Origin: CAZVFE01 sp964626405
Lineage (GTDB): Bacteria > Bacteroidota > Bacteroidia > Cytophagales > Spirosomataceae
Direction: 5' to 3'
Assembly (NCBI GenBank): GCA_964626405.1
Contig: CAZVFE010000045.1
Span: 1-14,101, forward strand
DNA: 14,101 nucleotides
Made by a program: the position numbers and the translations under genes. Numbering within the stretch: the stretch's first letter is position 1; every line of letters starts with the position of its first letter. Shown one piece after another: positions 1-7,563 of this stretch. The notes under the pieces are model-generated. The model made no database searches. It was not told where the DNA came from and worked only from the letters and a program-made list of their open reading frames with translations.

Positions 1-663
1 AACAAATTCAAAATAATATTGATTATCAAAAAACATTTGGGTTACAACATAATCCGCGCCTGCATCGACCTTTCGCTTAAGATTCAGTAAATCTTCCTCC
101 ATCGTTTTAGCCTCATAATGTTTTTCCGGATATCCCGCTACCCCTACACAGAAATTCGTTGGAAAAGACTCCGTCTCCTCGTACAATAATTTCCCATGAT
201 TCATCCTCGAAATTTGAGCAACCAATTCATTGGCATAAGCATGTCCCCCTTCTTTAGGAATAAAACGATCAACTCCCTTTTCAGAATCTCCTCTTAATGC
301 TAATATATTTTGAATTCCTAAATAATGTAGGTCGATTAGGAAATCTTCTGTTTCCTCCTGAGTAAATCCACCGCAAATGACATGAGGAACAGCCTCCACC
401 CCAAATTTTTGAATTAAAGCAGCACAAATACCTAAAGTCCCAGGTCTTTTACGAATAGGAATCCTTTTAATTACCCCTCCTATTTCCTTTTCAATATATT
501 CTTCCCGATGATAGGTAACCTCTACAAAAGAAGGGTTAAATTCCATTAAAGGAGAAATATTCTCCATTAATTCATTTAAATTATGTCCCTTCATGGGAGG
601 GATTATTTCCAATGAAAACAAAGTTTTACCCTTTGAAGCCTGAATACTATCAATAATCTTCAT
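1..663 (-). CDS. metF: 5,10-methylenetetrahydrofolate reductase (3' part missing at window edge)
   Basis: Reduces 5,10-methylene-THF to 5-methyl-THF, the methyl donor used by MetH; a cytosolic flavoenzyme. The first 221 codons are present and the C-terminal part lies beyond position 1. Motifs seen: SLEIIPP at residues 17-23, where Glu19 aligns with the catalytic glutamate of the FEFFPP motif; ILALRGD near residue 125; VAGYPEKHYEAK; then LLNLKRKVDAGADYVVTQMFFD, the classic MTHFR signature, close to the left edge. The ATG start (complement of 661-663) lies one base after the metH stop (TAGGATG), so the two genes are almost certainly cotranscribed and probably translationally coupled. The N-terminal motif is diverged (LEIIPP rather than FEFFPP), and the segment after VTYHREEY is unlike the E. 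coli VTYGA region; I take both as lineage variation, not decay. Identification is firm. Confidence 0.95.
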   Translation of the reverse strand, partial: MKIIDSIQASKGKTLFSLEIIPPMKGHNLNELMENISPLMEFNPSFVEVTYHREEYIEKEIGGVIKRIPIRKRPGTLGICAALIQKFGVEAVPHVICGGFTQEETEDFLIDLHYLGIQNILALRGDSEKGVDRFIPKEGGHAYANELVAQISRMNHGKLLYEETESFPTNFCVGVAGYPEKHYEAKTMEEDLLNLKRKVDAGADYVVTQMFFDNQYYFEFV

Positions 664-664
664 C

Positions 665-3600
665 CTATGTATAATTTAAATTGGGATTTAACCAACGTTC
701 AATTTCTTCAAATTTATATTTTTTTCTAATAGCATATTGTTCAACCTGATCTTTTGATATCTTGCCCAAACCAAAATATTTAGATTCTGGATGCGAAAAA
801 TAAAAACCAGAAACGGAACTAGCAGGATACATCGCACAAGATTCTGTCAATTGAATTCCTGTATTCTTTTCTATATCCATCAATTCGAATAATCGAATTT
901 TTTCAGTATGATCTGGACAGGCTGGATAACCAGGTGCCGGACGAATCCCTTTGTATTTTTCAGAAATTAATTCTTCATTTGAAAGTTCTTCATCTTTCGA
1001 ATAACCCCAATATTGTTTCCTTACCTTTTCGTGTAATAATTCAGCAAAAGCCTCCGCCAATCTATCAGCTAATGCTTTTACCATAATTATTCCATATTCA
1101 TCATGATCTTTTTCATATTTTTCCAACAGGGCTTCAATTCCTATGCCCGTGGTAACGGCGAAACCTCCCACATAATCCACCTTTCCTGATTCCAAGGGAG
1201 CAACGAAGTCTGAAATACATAAATTAGGCAAATTTGAGGCCTTTTTACCTTGTTGTCTTAAATGATGTAACCATTGGGAAGAATCAGATTTTTCATCCTT
1301 CAATTTAAGAATATTTCCTGCACCATCTTTTTGGCTAGAAACAAAATCATGTAAAATGATATCATCACCAAATGAATTTGCAGGAAAAAATCCGAAAGCA
1401 GCATTCGCTTTTAAAGATTTATTTTGAATAATTTCCTTTAAAATTATTTGTGCATCATTAAATAATTTTTTTGCCTCTTCTCCAACTACAGGATTATCAA
1501 ATATCTTCGGATACTTACCAGATAATTGCCAGGTTGAAAAGAAAGGTGTCCAATCGATATATTTAGCAATTTCATCTAATGGATATTCTTTTAAGTATCT
1601 AGTACCCAAAAATTCTGGCTCTTTTGGTTTATATTCCTCCCAATTTAAATTTAATTTATTTGCCTGAGCATCCTTAATTGATAGATAATTTTTATCCGTC
1701 TGTTTATTGGCATGAGCCTCCCTCATTTGGGCATATTCAGCCTTTATTTCTTTAAAAATCTCCTCCCTACTTAATTCAGATTGCAATAGTTTTCCTGCCA
1801 CTGGTACAGACCTAGAAGCATCCAAGACATGAATTACTGGTCCAGAATAATGGGGATCAATTTTTACTGCTGTATGAATTCGAGAAGTAGTAGCCCCTCC
1901 TATTAATAAGGGGATGGTAAAACCTAGCCTTTCCATTTCCTTGGCAACAAATACCATTTCATCTAAAGATGGAGTAATCAAGCCAGATAAACCAATAATA
2001 TCAACATCTAGCTCCTTGGCCTTTTCCAAAATCTTTTCACATGGTTGCATAACCCCAAGGTCTATGACCTCATAATTATTACAAGCCAATACCACCCCTA
2101 CAATATTCTTTCCAATATCATGTACATCCCCTTTTACCGTAGCCATTAAAATCTTACCTGCAGAACTTGATTCACCCCCTACTTTTTCAGCTTCAATATA
2201 AGGTAATAAATAAGCTACTGCCTTTTTCATTACCCTGGCAGATTTTACAACCTGTGGTAAAAACATTTTTCCCTCTCCAAATAAATCGCCCACCACGTTC
2301 ATCCCATCCATCAAGGGCCCTTCAATCACATCCAAAGGTCTGCTTACTTTCAACCTTGCCTCCTCAATATCCCCGTCGATATATTCTGTAATTCCTTTTA
2401 TCAAGGCGTGTTCCAATCTTTTTTCAACCGACTGTTTCCTCCAAGCGTCATCAACTACTACCTCTTTCCCTTGTCCTTTAACACTTTCTGCAAATTGAAT
2501 TAATTTTTCTGTGGCCTCCTGATTTTTATTTAAAATCACATCCTCACATAAATCTCTTAAGGGCTGCTGGATATCATCGTATACACCTAATTGTCCAGCA
2601 TTCACAATTCCCATATCCATGCCTGCTTTAATCGCATGATATAAAAATACCGTATGCATAGCCTCTCTTACTAGTTCATTCCCTCTAAAGGAGAATGAAA
2701 TATTGGAAACACCACCTGAAACTTTCGCTCCTTGTAAATTCTCTTTGATCCATTTGGTCGCCCGAATAAAATCAACCGCATAATTATTATGCTCCTCAAT
2801 TCCAGTTGCAACTGTTAAAATATTGGGATCAAAAATGATATCTGAAGGATTAAATCCAACCTTATTGACCAATATATTATAAGCTCTCTCACAAATTTCT
2901 ATTCTCCTTTCATAATTATCAGCCTGCCCTTGTTCATCAAATGCCATCACTACAACAGAGGCCCCATAAGACCTTACTTTTCTGGCAACTTCTATAAATT
3001 TCTCCTCCCCTTCTTTAAGAGAAATTGAATTTACTATTGATTTTCCTTGAACACATTTTAAACCTGCTTCAATCACCTCCCATTTGGATGAATCAATCAT
3101 TATAGGAACTCGAGCAATATCTGGTTCAGCCATTAGTAAATTTAAAAACTTTGGCATCATCTCCACCCCATCAATCATACCCTCATCCAAATTCACATCT
3201 AAAATTTGCGCGCCATTTTCTACTTGATTACTCGCAATAGAAATGGCTTCTTCAAAATTCCCTTCCTTTATTAAACGAGCAAATTTCTTAGAACCCGTTA
3301 CATTACAACGTTCTCCTACATTGACAAAATTCGTAAATTCATCAATTTCAAAAGATTCTAATCCAGAAAGTTTTTGATTCTTATTTTCCTGATTTTTTAC
3401 ATGCGGCTTATAGGTTTTAGCTCTTTCAGCAATCAATCGAATATGCTCAGGGGTTGTTCCACAACATCCACCGATGATATTGACCATCCCTTCTTGAAAA
3501 AAACCATCGATAATATCCGCCATTTCTTGAGCTGTCTGATCATATTCACCCATCTCATTCGGAAGACCCGCATTCGGATGAGCAGAAATATAATAAGGTG

Positions 3601-4393
3601 CCTTATTAGCTAAAGTTTGAACATAAGGACGCATTAAATCTGCCCCTAAGGCACAATTTATCCCTACAGACAATAATGGCATATGAGAAATAGAAACCAA
3701 AAATGCCTCAGTGGTTTGTCCTGATAATGTTCTCCCAGAAGCATCTGTAATGGTGCCAGACACCATTATAGGTAAATATTCTTGATCTTTATTTGACTTA
3801 AAAAATTCATCTATAGCAAATAAAGCTGCTTTTGCATTTAAGGTATCAAATACCGTCTCTACCAATAATAAATCTACTCCGCCATCAACAAGACCCTTAA
3901 TTTGCTCTGAATATGAACGCACCAAAACATCAAAACTTATTGCTCTGAATCCTGGATCATTTACATCCGGAGATAAGGAAAGTGTCTTGTTTGTTGGCCC
4001 AATTGATCCTGCCACAAAACGAGGCTTCTCTGGTTCTTTTTCTGAATATTGAATGGCAATTTCTTTTGCAATTTTGGCAGACTGATAATTCAATTCATAG
4101 GCTAAATCTTCCATGTGGTAATCCTCCATTGAAATCGAAGTACTATTAAAAGTATTCGTTTCAATGATATCCGCCCCTGCCTCTAAATATTTGGCATGTA
4201 TCTCTTGAATAATCTGAGGCTGAGTAATGGAAAGCAAATCATTATTCCCTTTTAGCGGATATTCAAAATCTTTAAATCGCTCTCCCCTATAATCCTCTTC
4301 CGTTAACTTATAGGTTTGAATCATAGACCCCATCGCCCCATCCAAAATAAGAATTCTGTCTTTAATTAATTCAAAAATTTTCTTTGAAACCAT
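665..4393 (-). CDS. metH: Cobalamin-dependent methionine synthase, full length
   Basis: Transfers a methyl group from 5-methyl-THF via cobalamin to homocysteine, making methionine. At 1242 residues it matches the single-chain four-module enzyme (E. coli 1227). The homocysteine domain spans about 1-330, with zinc ligands Cys247 (INCALG) and Cys310/Cys311 (GGCCGT). The pterin-binding domain spans about 350-615 (FVNVGERCNVTGS at 356-368). The B12 cap is at about 655-740, and the cobalamin Rossmann domain carries KGDVHDIGKN with the axial His758. The AdoMet reactivation domain spans about 905-1242, with RPAPGYPACPDH at 1151-1162. All key residues are present, so it should be active and self-reactivating. 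The ATG directly abuts the kdsB stop (TAGATG) and its stop is followed after 1 nt by metF. No riboswitch can precede it, because kdsB coding sequence lies immediately upstream. Confidence 0.98.
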   Translation of the reverse strand: MVSKKIFELIKDRILILDGAMGSMIQTYKLTEEDYRGERFKDFEYPLKGNNDLLSITQPQIIQEIHAKYLEAGADIIETNTFNSTSISMEDYHMEDLAYELNYQSAKIAKEIAIQYSEKEPEKPRFVAGSIGPTNKTLSLSPDVNDPGFRAISFDVLVRSYSEQIKGLVDGGVDLLLVETVFDTLNAKAALFAIDEFFKSNKDQEYLPIMVSGTITDASGRTLSGQTTEAFLVSISHMPLLSVGINCALGADLMRPYVQTLANKAPYYISAHPNAGLPNEMGEYDQTAQEMADIIDGFFQEGMVNIIGGCCGTTPEHIRLIAERAKTYKPHVKNQENKNQKLSGLESFEIDEFTNFVNVGERCNVTGSKKFARLIKEGNFEEAISIASNQVENGAQILDVNLDEGMIDGVEMMPKFLNLLMAEPDIARVPIMIDSSKWEVIEAGLKCVQGKSIVNSISLKEGEEKFIEVARKVRSYGASVVVMAFDEQGQADNYERRIEICERAYNILVNKVGFNPSDIIFDPNILTVATGIEEHNNYAVDFIRATKWIKENLQGAKVSGGVSNISFSFRGNELVREAMHTVFLYHAIKAGMDMGIVNAGQLGVYDDIQQPLRDLCEDVILNKNQEATEKLIQFAESVKGQGKEVVVDDAWRKQSVEKRLEHALIKGITEYIDGDIEEARLKVSRPLDVIEGPLMDGMNVVGDLFGEGKMFLPQVVKSARVMKKAVAYLLPYIEAEKVGGESSSAGKILMATVKGDVHDIGKNIVGVVLACNNYEVIDLGVMQPCEKILEKAKELDVDIIGLSGLITPSLDEMVFVAKEMERLGFTIPLLIGGATTSRIHTAVKIDPHYSGPVIHVLDASRSVPVAGKLLQSELSREEIFKEIKAEYAQMREAHANKQTDKNYLSIKDAQANKLNLNWEEYKPKEPEFLGTRYLKEYPLDEIAKYIDWTPFFSTWQLSGKYPKIFDNPVVGEEAKKLFNDAQIILKEIIQNKSLKANAAFGFFPANSFGDDIILHDFVSSQKDGAGNILKLKDEKSDSSQWLHHLRQQGKKASNLPNLCISDFVAPLESGKVDYVGGFAVTTGIGIEALLEKYEKDHDEYGIIMVKALADRLAEAFAELLHEKVRKQYWGYSKDEELSNEELISEKYKGIRPAPGYPACPDHTEKIRLFELMDIEKNTGIQLTESCAMYPASSVSGFYFSHPESKYFGLGKISKDQVEQYAIRKKYKFEEIERWLNPNLNYT

Positions 4394-5119
4394 CTATATT
4401 TTTCCGTTTTCTTTTAATTTTAATAAATCCTCTGGAGTATCTATTCCAATAGACTCTGAATTTGTAATAGCTGTTTTAATTTTATACCCATTCTCCATCC
4501 AACGCAATTGTTCCAATAGTTCAATTTTCTCTAAAGTACTTTGCTCCAATTTCACAATATCTTTTAAAACATTGGGCTTAAATGCATAAACTCCAATATG
4601 ATGAAAATAATCATATTCAATATGTGAACTTCTTTGAAAAGGAATTTTAGAACGAGAAAAAAGCAAGGCATTTCCTTGTAAATCTACCACTACTTTTGGC
4701 TTATTAGGATTATCCAAATAAGAAATATCGTCTATTTTCCTTATTAAAGTTGCTATCTCCGGACCATTCTTTAATGTCTCAACTAAATCCTCTAATTGTT
4801 GTTTTAAAATAAATGGCTCGTCTCCTTGTACGTTTATTACATAATCAAAATTCTCCCCTAATTTCTCTACTACCTCACCACAACGGTCTGTACCAGATTG
4901 ATGACTCTCTGAGGTCATCATCGCCTCCCCTCCAAATTCAATTACATGATCAAAAATTCTTAGATCATCTGTAGCAACAATTACTTTCTCAAATAAGCCA
5001 GATTTTTTAACTTGCTCATAGGTTCTTTGAACCATAGATTTCCCTGAAATCTCTATTAATGGTTTTCCAGGAAACCGAGTTGAGCCATATCGAGAAGGTA
5101 TTATTCCTAAAATTTTCAA
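4394..5119 (-). CDS. kdsB: 3-deoxy-manno-octulosonate (CMP-Kdo) cytidylyltransferase
   Basis: Activates Kdo with CTP to give CMP-Kdo, the donor for the LPS inner core; cytosolic. The length of 241 residues is normal for the family. Motifs: the N-terminal nucleotide loop IPSRYGSTRFPGKPL (residues 7-21), VATDD (48-52), SGTDRC (75-80), VQGDEPFI (97-104, Asp100 likely a metal ligand), HHIGVYAF (173-180) and SIGIDTPEDL (223-232). The start codon is TTG (complement of 5117-5119). The frame upstream contains no ATG before a stop, so TTG is the only sensible initiator. It is the first gene of the kdsB-metH-metF run and is divergent from the gene at 5165, with only 45 bp between them. Why an LPS gene leads a methionine operon is not explained by the sequence; it may be simple packing. 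Confidence 0.96.
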   Translation of the reverse strand: MKILGIIPSRYGSTRFPGKPLIEISGKSMVQRTYEQVKKSGLFEKVIVATDDLRIFDHVIEFGGEAMMTSESHQSGTDRCGEVVEKLGENFDYVINVQGDEPFILKQQLEDLVETLKNGPEIATLIRKIDDISYLDNPNKPKVVVDLQGNALLFSRSKIPFQRSSHIEYDYFHHIGVYAFKPNVLKDIVKLEQSTLEKIELLEQLRWMENGYKIKTAITNSESIGIDTPEDLLKLKENGKI

Positions 5120-5164
5120 CCTAATTAATTTTAACCTACAAATTTCGCATTAATATTTAATAAT
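5120..5164. promoter_or_regulatory. 45-bp divergent intergenic region between two TTG-initiated genes
   Basis: This AT-rich gap must hold 5' signals for both the kdsB operon (minus) and the 5165 operon (plus), unless promoters lie inside the opposing coding regions. I see no exact Bacteroidota -7 element (TAnnTTTG). The nearest minus-strand match is GAAATTTG, with one mismatch, and the plus strand has TAATTTG, one base short. No Shine-Dalgarno-like sequence is visible on either side. Treat this as a location for promoters, not a mapped promoter. Confidence 0.35.
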
Positions 5165-5848
5165 TTGACTTATTTTAGAGATAAATTAAAAAATACCCCC
5201 TTGAATAATAGTATTTCAAAAATATTTAATGGAAATATCCAACAATTGAATTTTCTTTTAATAGAAAATTCTCCCCATATTATATTGAACATATCAAATG
5301 ATATTAATTTTCAATATTTTCTATTGAATCTTGATAACCAAGAAATACAATTAATGGAATTGCCAGAAAATCTCCTAAAAGCACCCCTAATTGGAACAAA
5401 TATCAATAAAATTTATTTTGGAATTTATGATGATACCCAAGTAAATAAACCCAAAGAAATTTTAGAATATGATATTATTCAAGAAAAAACCAATATTCTA
5501 AAGGAAGAAATTAATTTTTTGACTAATAATTTATTTTCACCTATCCATTACCCAAAAATAAATAAATATTTCAAATCATTTGAAGAATTTTTTGTGAATA
5601 AATGGAATATATGTATTGACCACGCAATTGAATATCTAGAATTGGAAAATAAGGTCATATTTTCTTATTATATTTGTGGTGATCAGAAAAAGAATTGTAT
5701 TTTAGTAACAGATAAAAATTTCAGAATTCTTTTGAAGGATGAATTAATTGAAAATAAGAAACTAGGTTATCTTACGTTTCAAGTTTATCAAAACTTTTTG
5801 ATTTATATCAAAAACAAAAATGAATTGAAAGTTTATGAAATATCTTAA
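5165..5848 (+). CDS. DUF4905-like hypothetical protein
   Basis: A 227-residue protein without a signal peptide or transmembrane helix, rich in Asn, Ile, Lys and Leu. I read it as a diverged DUF4905 protein. The layout fits: an early hydrophobic-strand segment (HIILNISNDINFQYFLLNL), a middle segment resembling the family's 'loss of a GxD' strand (KIYFGIYDDTQ), and a C-terminal segment starting AIEYLELENKVIFSYYI and ending LIYIKNKNELKVYEIS. The repeated beta-strand pattern resembles a partial beta-propeller. The start is TTG at 5165-5167; the first in-frame ATG would remove about 78 residues, so TTG (or another non-ATG codon) is likely. The last 14 nt overlap the LysM gene start, indicating translational coupling. 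The family assignment comes from remembered sequence pattern and could be wrong; the function is unknown. Confidence 0.6.
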   Translation: MTYFRDKLKNTPLNNSISKIFNGNIQQLNFLLIENSPHIILNISNDINFQYFLLNLDNQEIQLMELPENLLKAPLIGTNINKIYFGIYDDTQVNKPKEILEYDIIQEKTNILKEEINFLTNNLFSPIHYPKINKYFKSFEEFFVNKWNICIDHAIEYLELENKVIFSYYICGDQKKNCILVTDKNFRILLKDELIENKKLGYLTFQVYQNFLIYIKNKNELKVYEIS

Positions 5849-6632
5849 GAATATCATTTTAATGAGTATATTTTGCTTTGGTTTCCAAACCGCAAAAGCA
5901 AATGGCTTAGACTCACTAGGCCTTAAAAAAGAAAATAATATAACTTTTCTTGTATACAAGGTGGATCCTAACCAAACCTTATTCAATGTTTTGCAAAAAT
6001 ATAATATCTCCTTTGCTGAATTTAAAAAATTTAATGAATTCACTGAAATTCCGCTTAAAGAAGGTGATATCGTATTCATTCCTTTGCATTATTTAGAGGA
6101 GAAAAAAACGGAATTAGTAGTGATTAAATCCCCACAAGAAAAAGAAGAAGAAAAAGCAAATTCAGGACCAAAAACTCATCTAGTTGAGGTCAATCAAGGT
6201 CTACTAACTGTTGCTAATTTGTATAACGTAACCATGCAACAAATTCGAAATTGGAATAATTTAAGTATCGATAAATTAAGTCCAGGACAAAAATTAATCG
6301 TTGAAGATCCTTCGAAATTTACTGAGGTTGCTGAAACAAATTCAATCGCTGAAAAATTTAAAGACAAAAAAGTAGTGGAAATTGGCATTGCTGAACTAAT
6401 TGAAGTTCCAGATAATTCAGGGAAATTCTTAGCTCTACACCAAACAGCACCAGTAGGCACCTCAATTTTAGTTACTAACCTAGCAAATAAAGAAAGTATT
6501 TGGGTAAAAGTAGTTGGAAAACTTCCCAATAATGGCTCAAAAACGATTATTAAAATCTCCTCAAAGGCATTTGAAAAATTAAATGCTATCGACAAAAGAA
6601 TTCGTGTTGAGACCTCATATTTATTACCTTAA
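5835..6632 (+). CDS. Secreted LysM protein with RlpA-like double-psi beta-barrel domain
   Basis: A 265-residue exported protein likely to bind peptidoglycan in the periplasm. It has a signal peptide at about 1-22 (KYLKN, hydrophobic core, then AKA/N). LysM 1 is at about 40-83 (YKVDPNQTLFNVLQKYNIS to GDIVFIP). A charged linker with KEEEK lies at about 99-110. LysM 2 is at about 115-157 (HLVEVNQGLLTVANLYNVT to GQKLIVE). The C-terminal region, about 182-262, resembles an RlpA/DPBB domain (LHQTAPVGTSILVTNLANKES, then IIKISSKAFEKL and RIRVETSY). The catalytic-type Asp of the RlpA VxDRGP motif is absent: the equivalent stretch reads VKVVGKLPNNG. A structural or binding role is therefore more likely than lytic transglycosylase activity. 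The ATG at 5835 lies 14 nt before the end of the preceding gene, and the next gene begins 2 nt after its stop. Confidence 0.85.
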   Translation: MKYLKNIILMSIFCFGFQTAKANGLDSLGLKKENNITFLVYKVDPNQTLFNVLQKYNISFAEFKKFNEFTEIPLKEGDIVFIPLHYLEEKKTELVVIKSPQEKEEEKANSGPKTHLVEVNQGLLTVANLYNVTMQQIRNWNNLSIDKLSPGQKLIVEDPSKFTEVAETNSIAEKFKDKKVVEIGIAELIEVPDNSGKFLALHQTAPVGTSILVTNLANKESIWVKVVGKLPNNGSKTIIKISSKAFEKLNAIDKRIRVETSYLLP

Positions 6633-6634
6633 TT

Positions 6635-6796
6635 ATGCCAAGAAAAAAAAGACCCATTACATTTAGCAATGTTATTTTTGAAATAATGTTCACTCTTTCA
6701 TACCCATTTATTGCACTTTTCTCTTTAATTGTCACCATCATTGTTTGGTTTTTTTCATTAATTTCAAATTTCATTTCAAGAATTGTGCGTAAATGA
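6635..6796 (+). CDS. Small single-helix membrane protein (53 aa), function unknown
   Basis: An ATG at 6635 opens a 53-codon frame ending in TGA at 6794-6796. The product begins MPRKKRPITF, then has a long hydrophobic stretch at about residues 15-44 (FEIMFTLSYPFIALFSLIVT and on to VWFFSLIS), and ends FISRIVRK. Basic clusters at both ends flank one helix, or possibly a helical hairpin. It is probably real: it sits 2 nt after the LysM gene stop, and its own stop overlaps the next start as ATGA, fitting the pattern of the surrounding operon. The frame would otherwise be a gap of about 160 nt in a very dense region. I do not recognise a family. A fortuitous frame over an untranslated spacer is the main alternative. 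Confidence 0.7.
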   Translation: MPRKKRPITFSNVIFEIMFTLSYPFIALFSLIVTIIVWFFSLISNFISRIVRK

Positions 6797-7563
6797 AGCA
6801 GAAAATAGGCCAATTATTAGAAGCTAAATTTGAAAAATATAACCAACCGGAATTTATTGAATCTGACCCCATCTCAATTCCACACCTTTTTTCCAAAAAA
6901 CAAGATATTGAAATCATGGGTTTTTGGATTTCAATATTATCTTGGGGCCAACGTTCCTCAATCATAAATAGTGGAAAAAAATTAATAGAATTAATGGATG
7001 GTGCACCGCATGATTTTATCCTCAATCACCAAGAAACTGATTTAAAAAAATTTGAAAATTTCAAACATAGAACCTTTCAATTCCCAGATACCCTTTATTT
7101 TTTAGAATTTCTAAAATTTCATTATTCAAATCATTCTAGTTTAGAAGATGCATTTTTACCTGGGAATTTTTCAAAATTTGAGAATACAGAAAATCATTTA
7201 AATCATTTTTATCAATATTTTTTCAGTTTAGAATATTATTTAAATCGAACAAAAAAGCATATCGCCTCCCCCAATAAGAATTCTGCTTGCAAACGGTTAA
7301 ACATGTACCTCCGTTGGATGGTAAGAAAGGATTCGAATGGCGTAGATTTTGGTTTATGGAATAATATTCGTCCTGACCAATTGGTTTGTCCATTAGATGT
7401 ACACGTACACCGCGTAGCATCAGAATTTAAGCTTGTTAGCCAAGGACCTACCAATTGGAAAATGGCAGTAGAATTGACCAATAACCTTAAAAGATTAGAT
7501 CCTTCAGATCCAGTCAAATATGATTTTGCCTTATTTAGTCTAGGGATTTACGAAAACTTTTAA
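6793..7563 (+). CDS. TIGR02757 (DUF2400) family protein
   Basis: A 256-residue soluble protein of the TIGR02757/DUF2400 family, common in Bacteroidota and of unestablished function. Family hallmarks seen: MGFWISILSWGQR at about 42-53 (the family's A-x-x-L-x-W-G-x-R region), SACKRLNMYLRWMVRKD at 164-180, DFGLW, CPLDVHVHRVA at 199-209 and DPVKYDFALFSLG at 239-251. The CPLDVHVHR stretch, followed by a helix and the KYDFALFSLG segment, recalls the D-T-H-V-x-R motif of HhH-GPD DNA glycosylases (EndoIII/MutY/OGG). A nucleic-acid-related role is possible, but that is inference. The ATG start overlaps the stop of the small membrane protein (ATGA). It is the last gene of the operon, and its 3' end overlaps the convergent GH78 gene by 24 nt. 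Confidence 0.85.
   Translation: MKQKIGQLLEAKFEKYNQPEFIESDPISIPHLFSKKQDIEIMGFWISILSWGQRSSIINSGKKLIELMDGAPHDFILNHQETDLKKFENFKHRTFQFPDTLYFLEFLKFHYSNHSSLEDAFLPGNFSKFENTENHLNHFYQYFFSLEYYLNRTKKHIASPNKNSACKRLNMYLRWMVRKDSNGVDFGLWNNIRPDQLVCPLDVHVHRVASEFKLVSQGPTNWKMAVELTNNLKRLDPSDPVKYDFALFSLGIYENF

Noticed and set aside
2167..3613. Plus-strand frames inside metH
   Set aside because: They are shadows of a fully conserved MetH reading frame.
4394..4420. SAM or cobalamin riboswitch before metH
   Set aside because: The metH start touches the kdsB stop, so any leader would lie in coding sequence; no riboswitch-like conserved core is seen.
6194..7025. Minus-strand frames overlapping the LysM, small-membrane and TIGR02757 genes
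   Set aside because: They oppose a tight plus-strand operon with recognisable domains; they show no start context or motif support.
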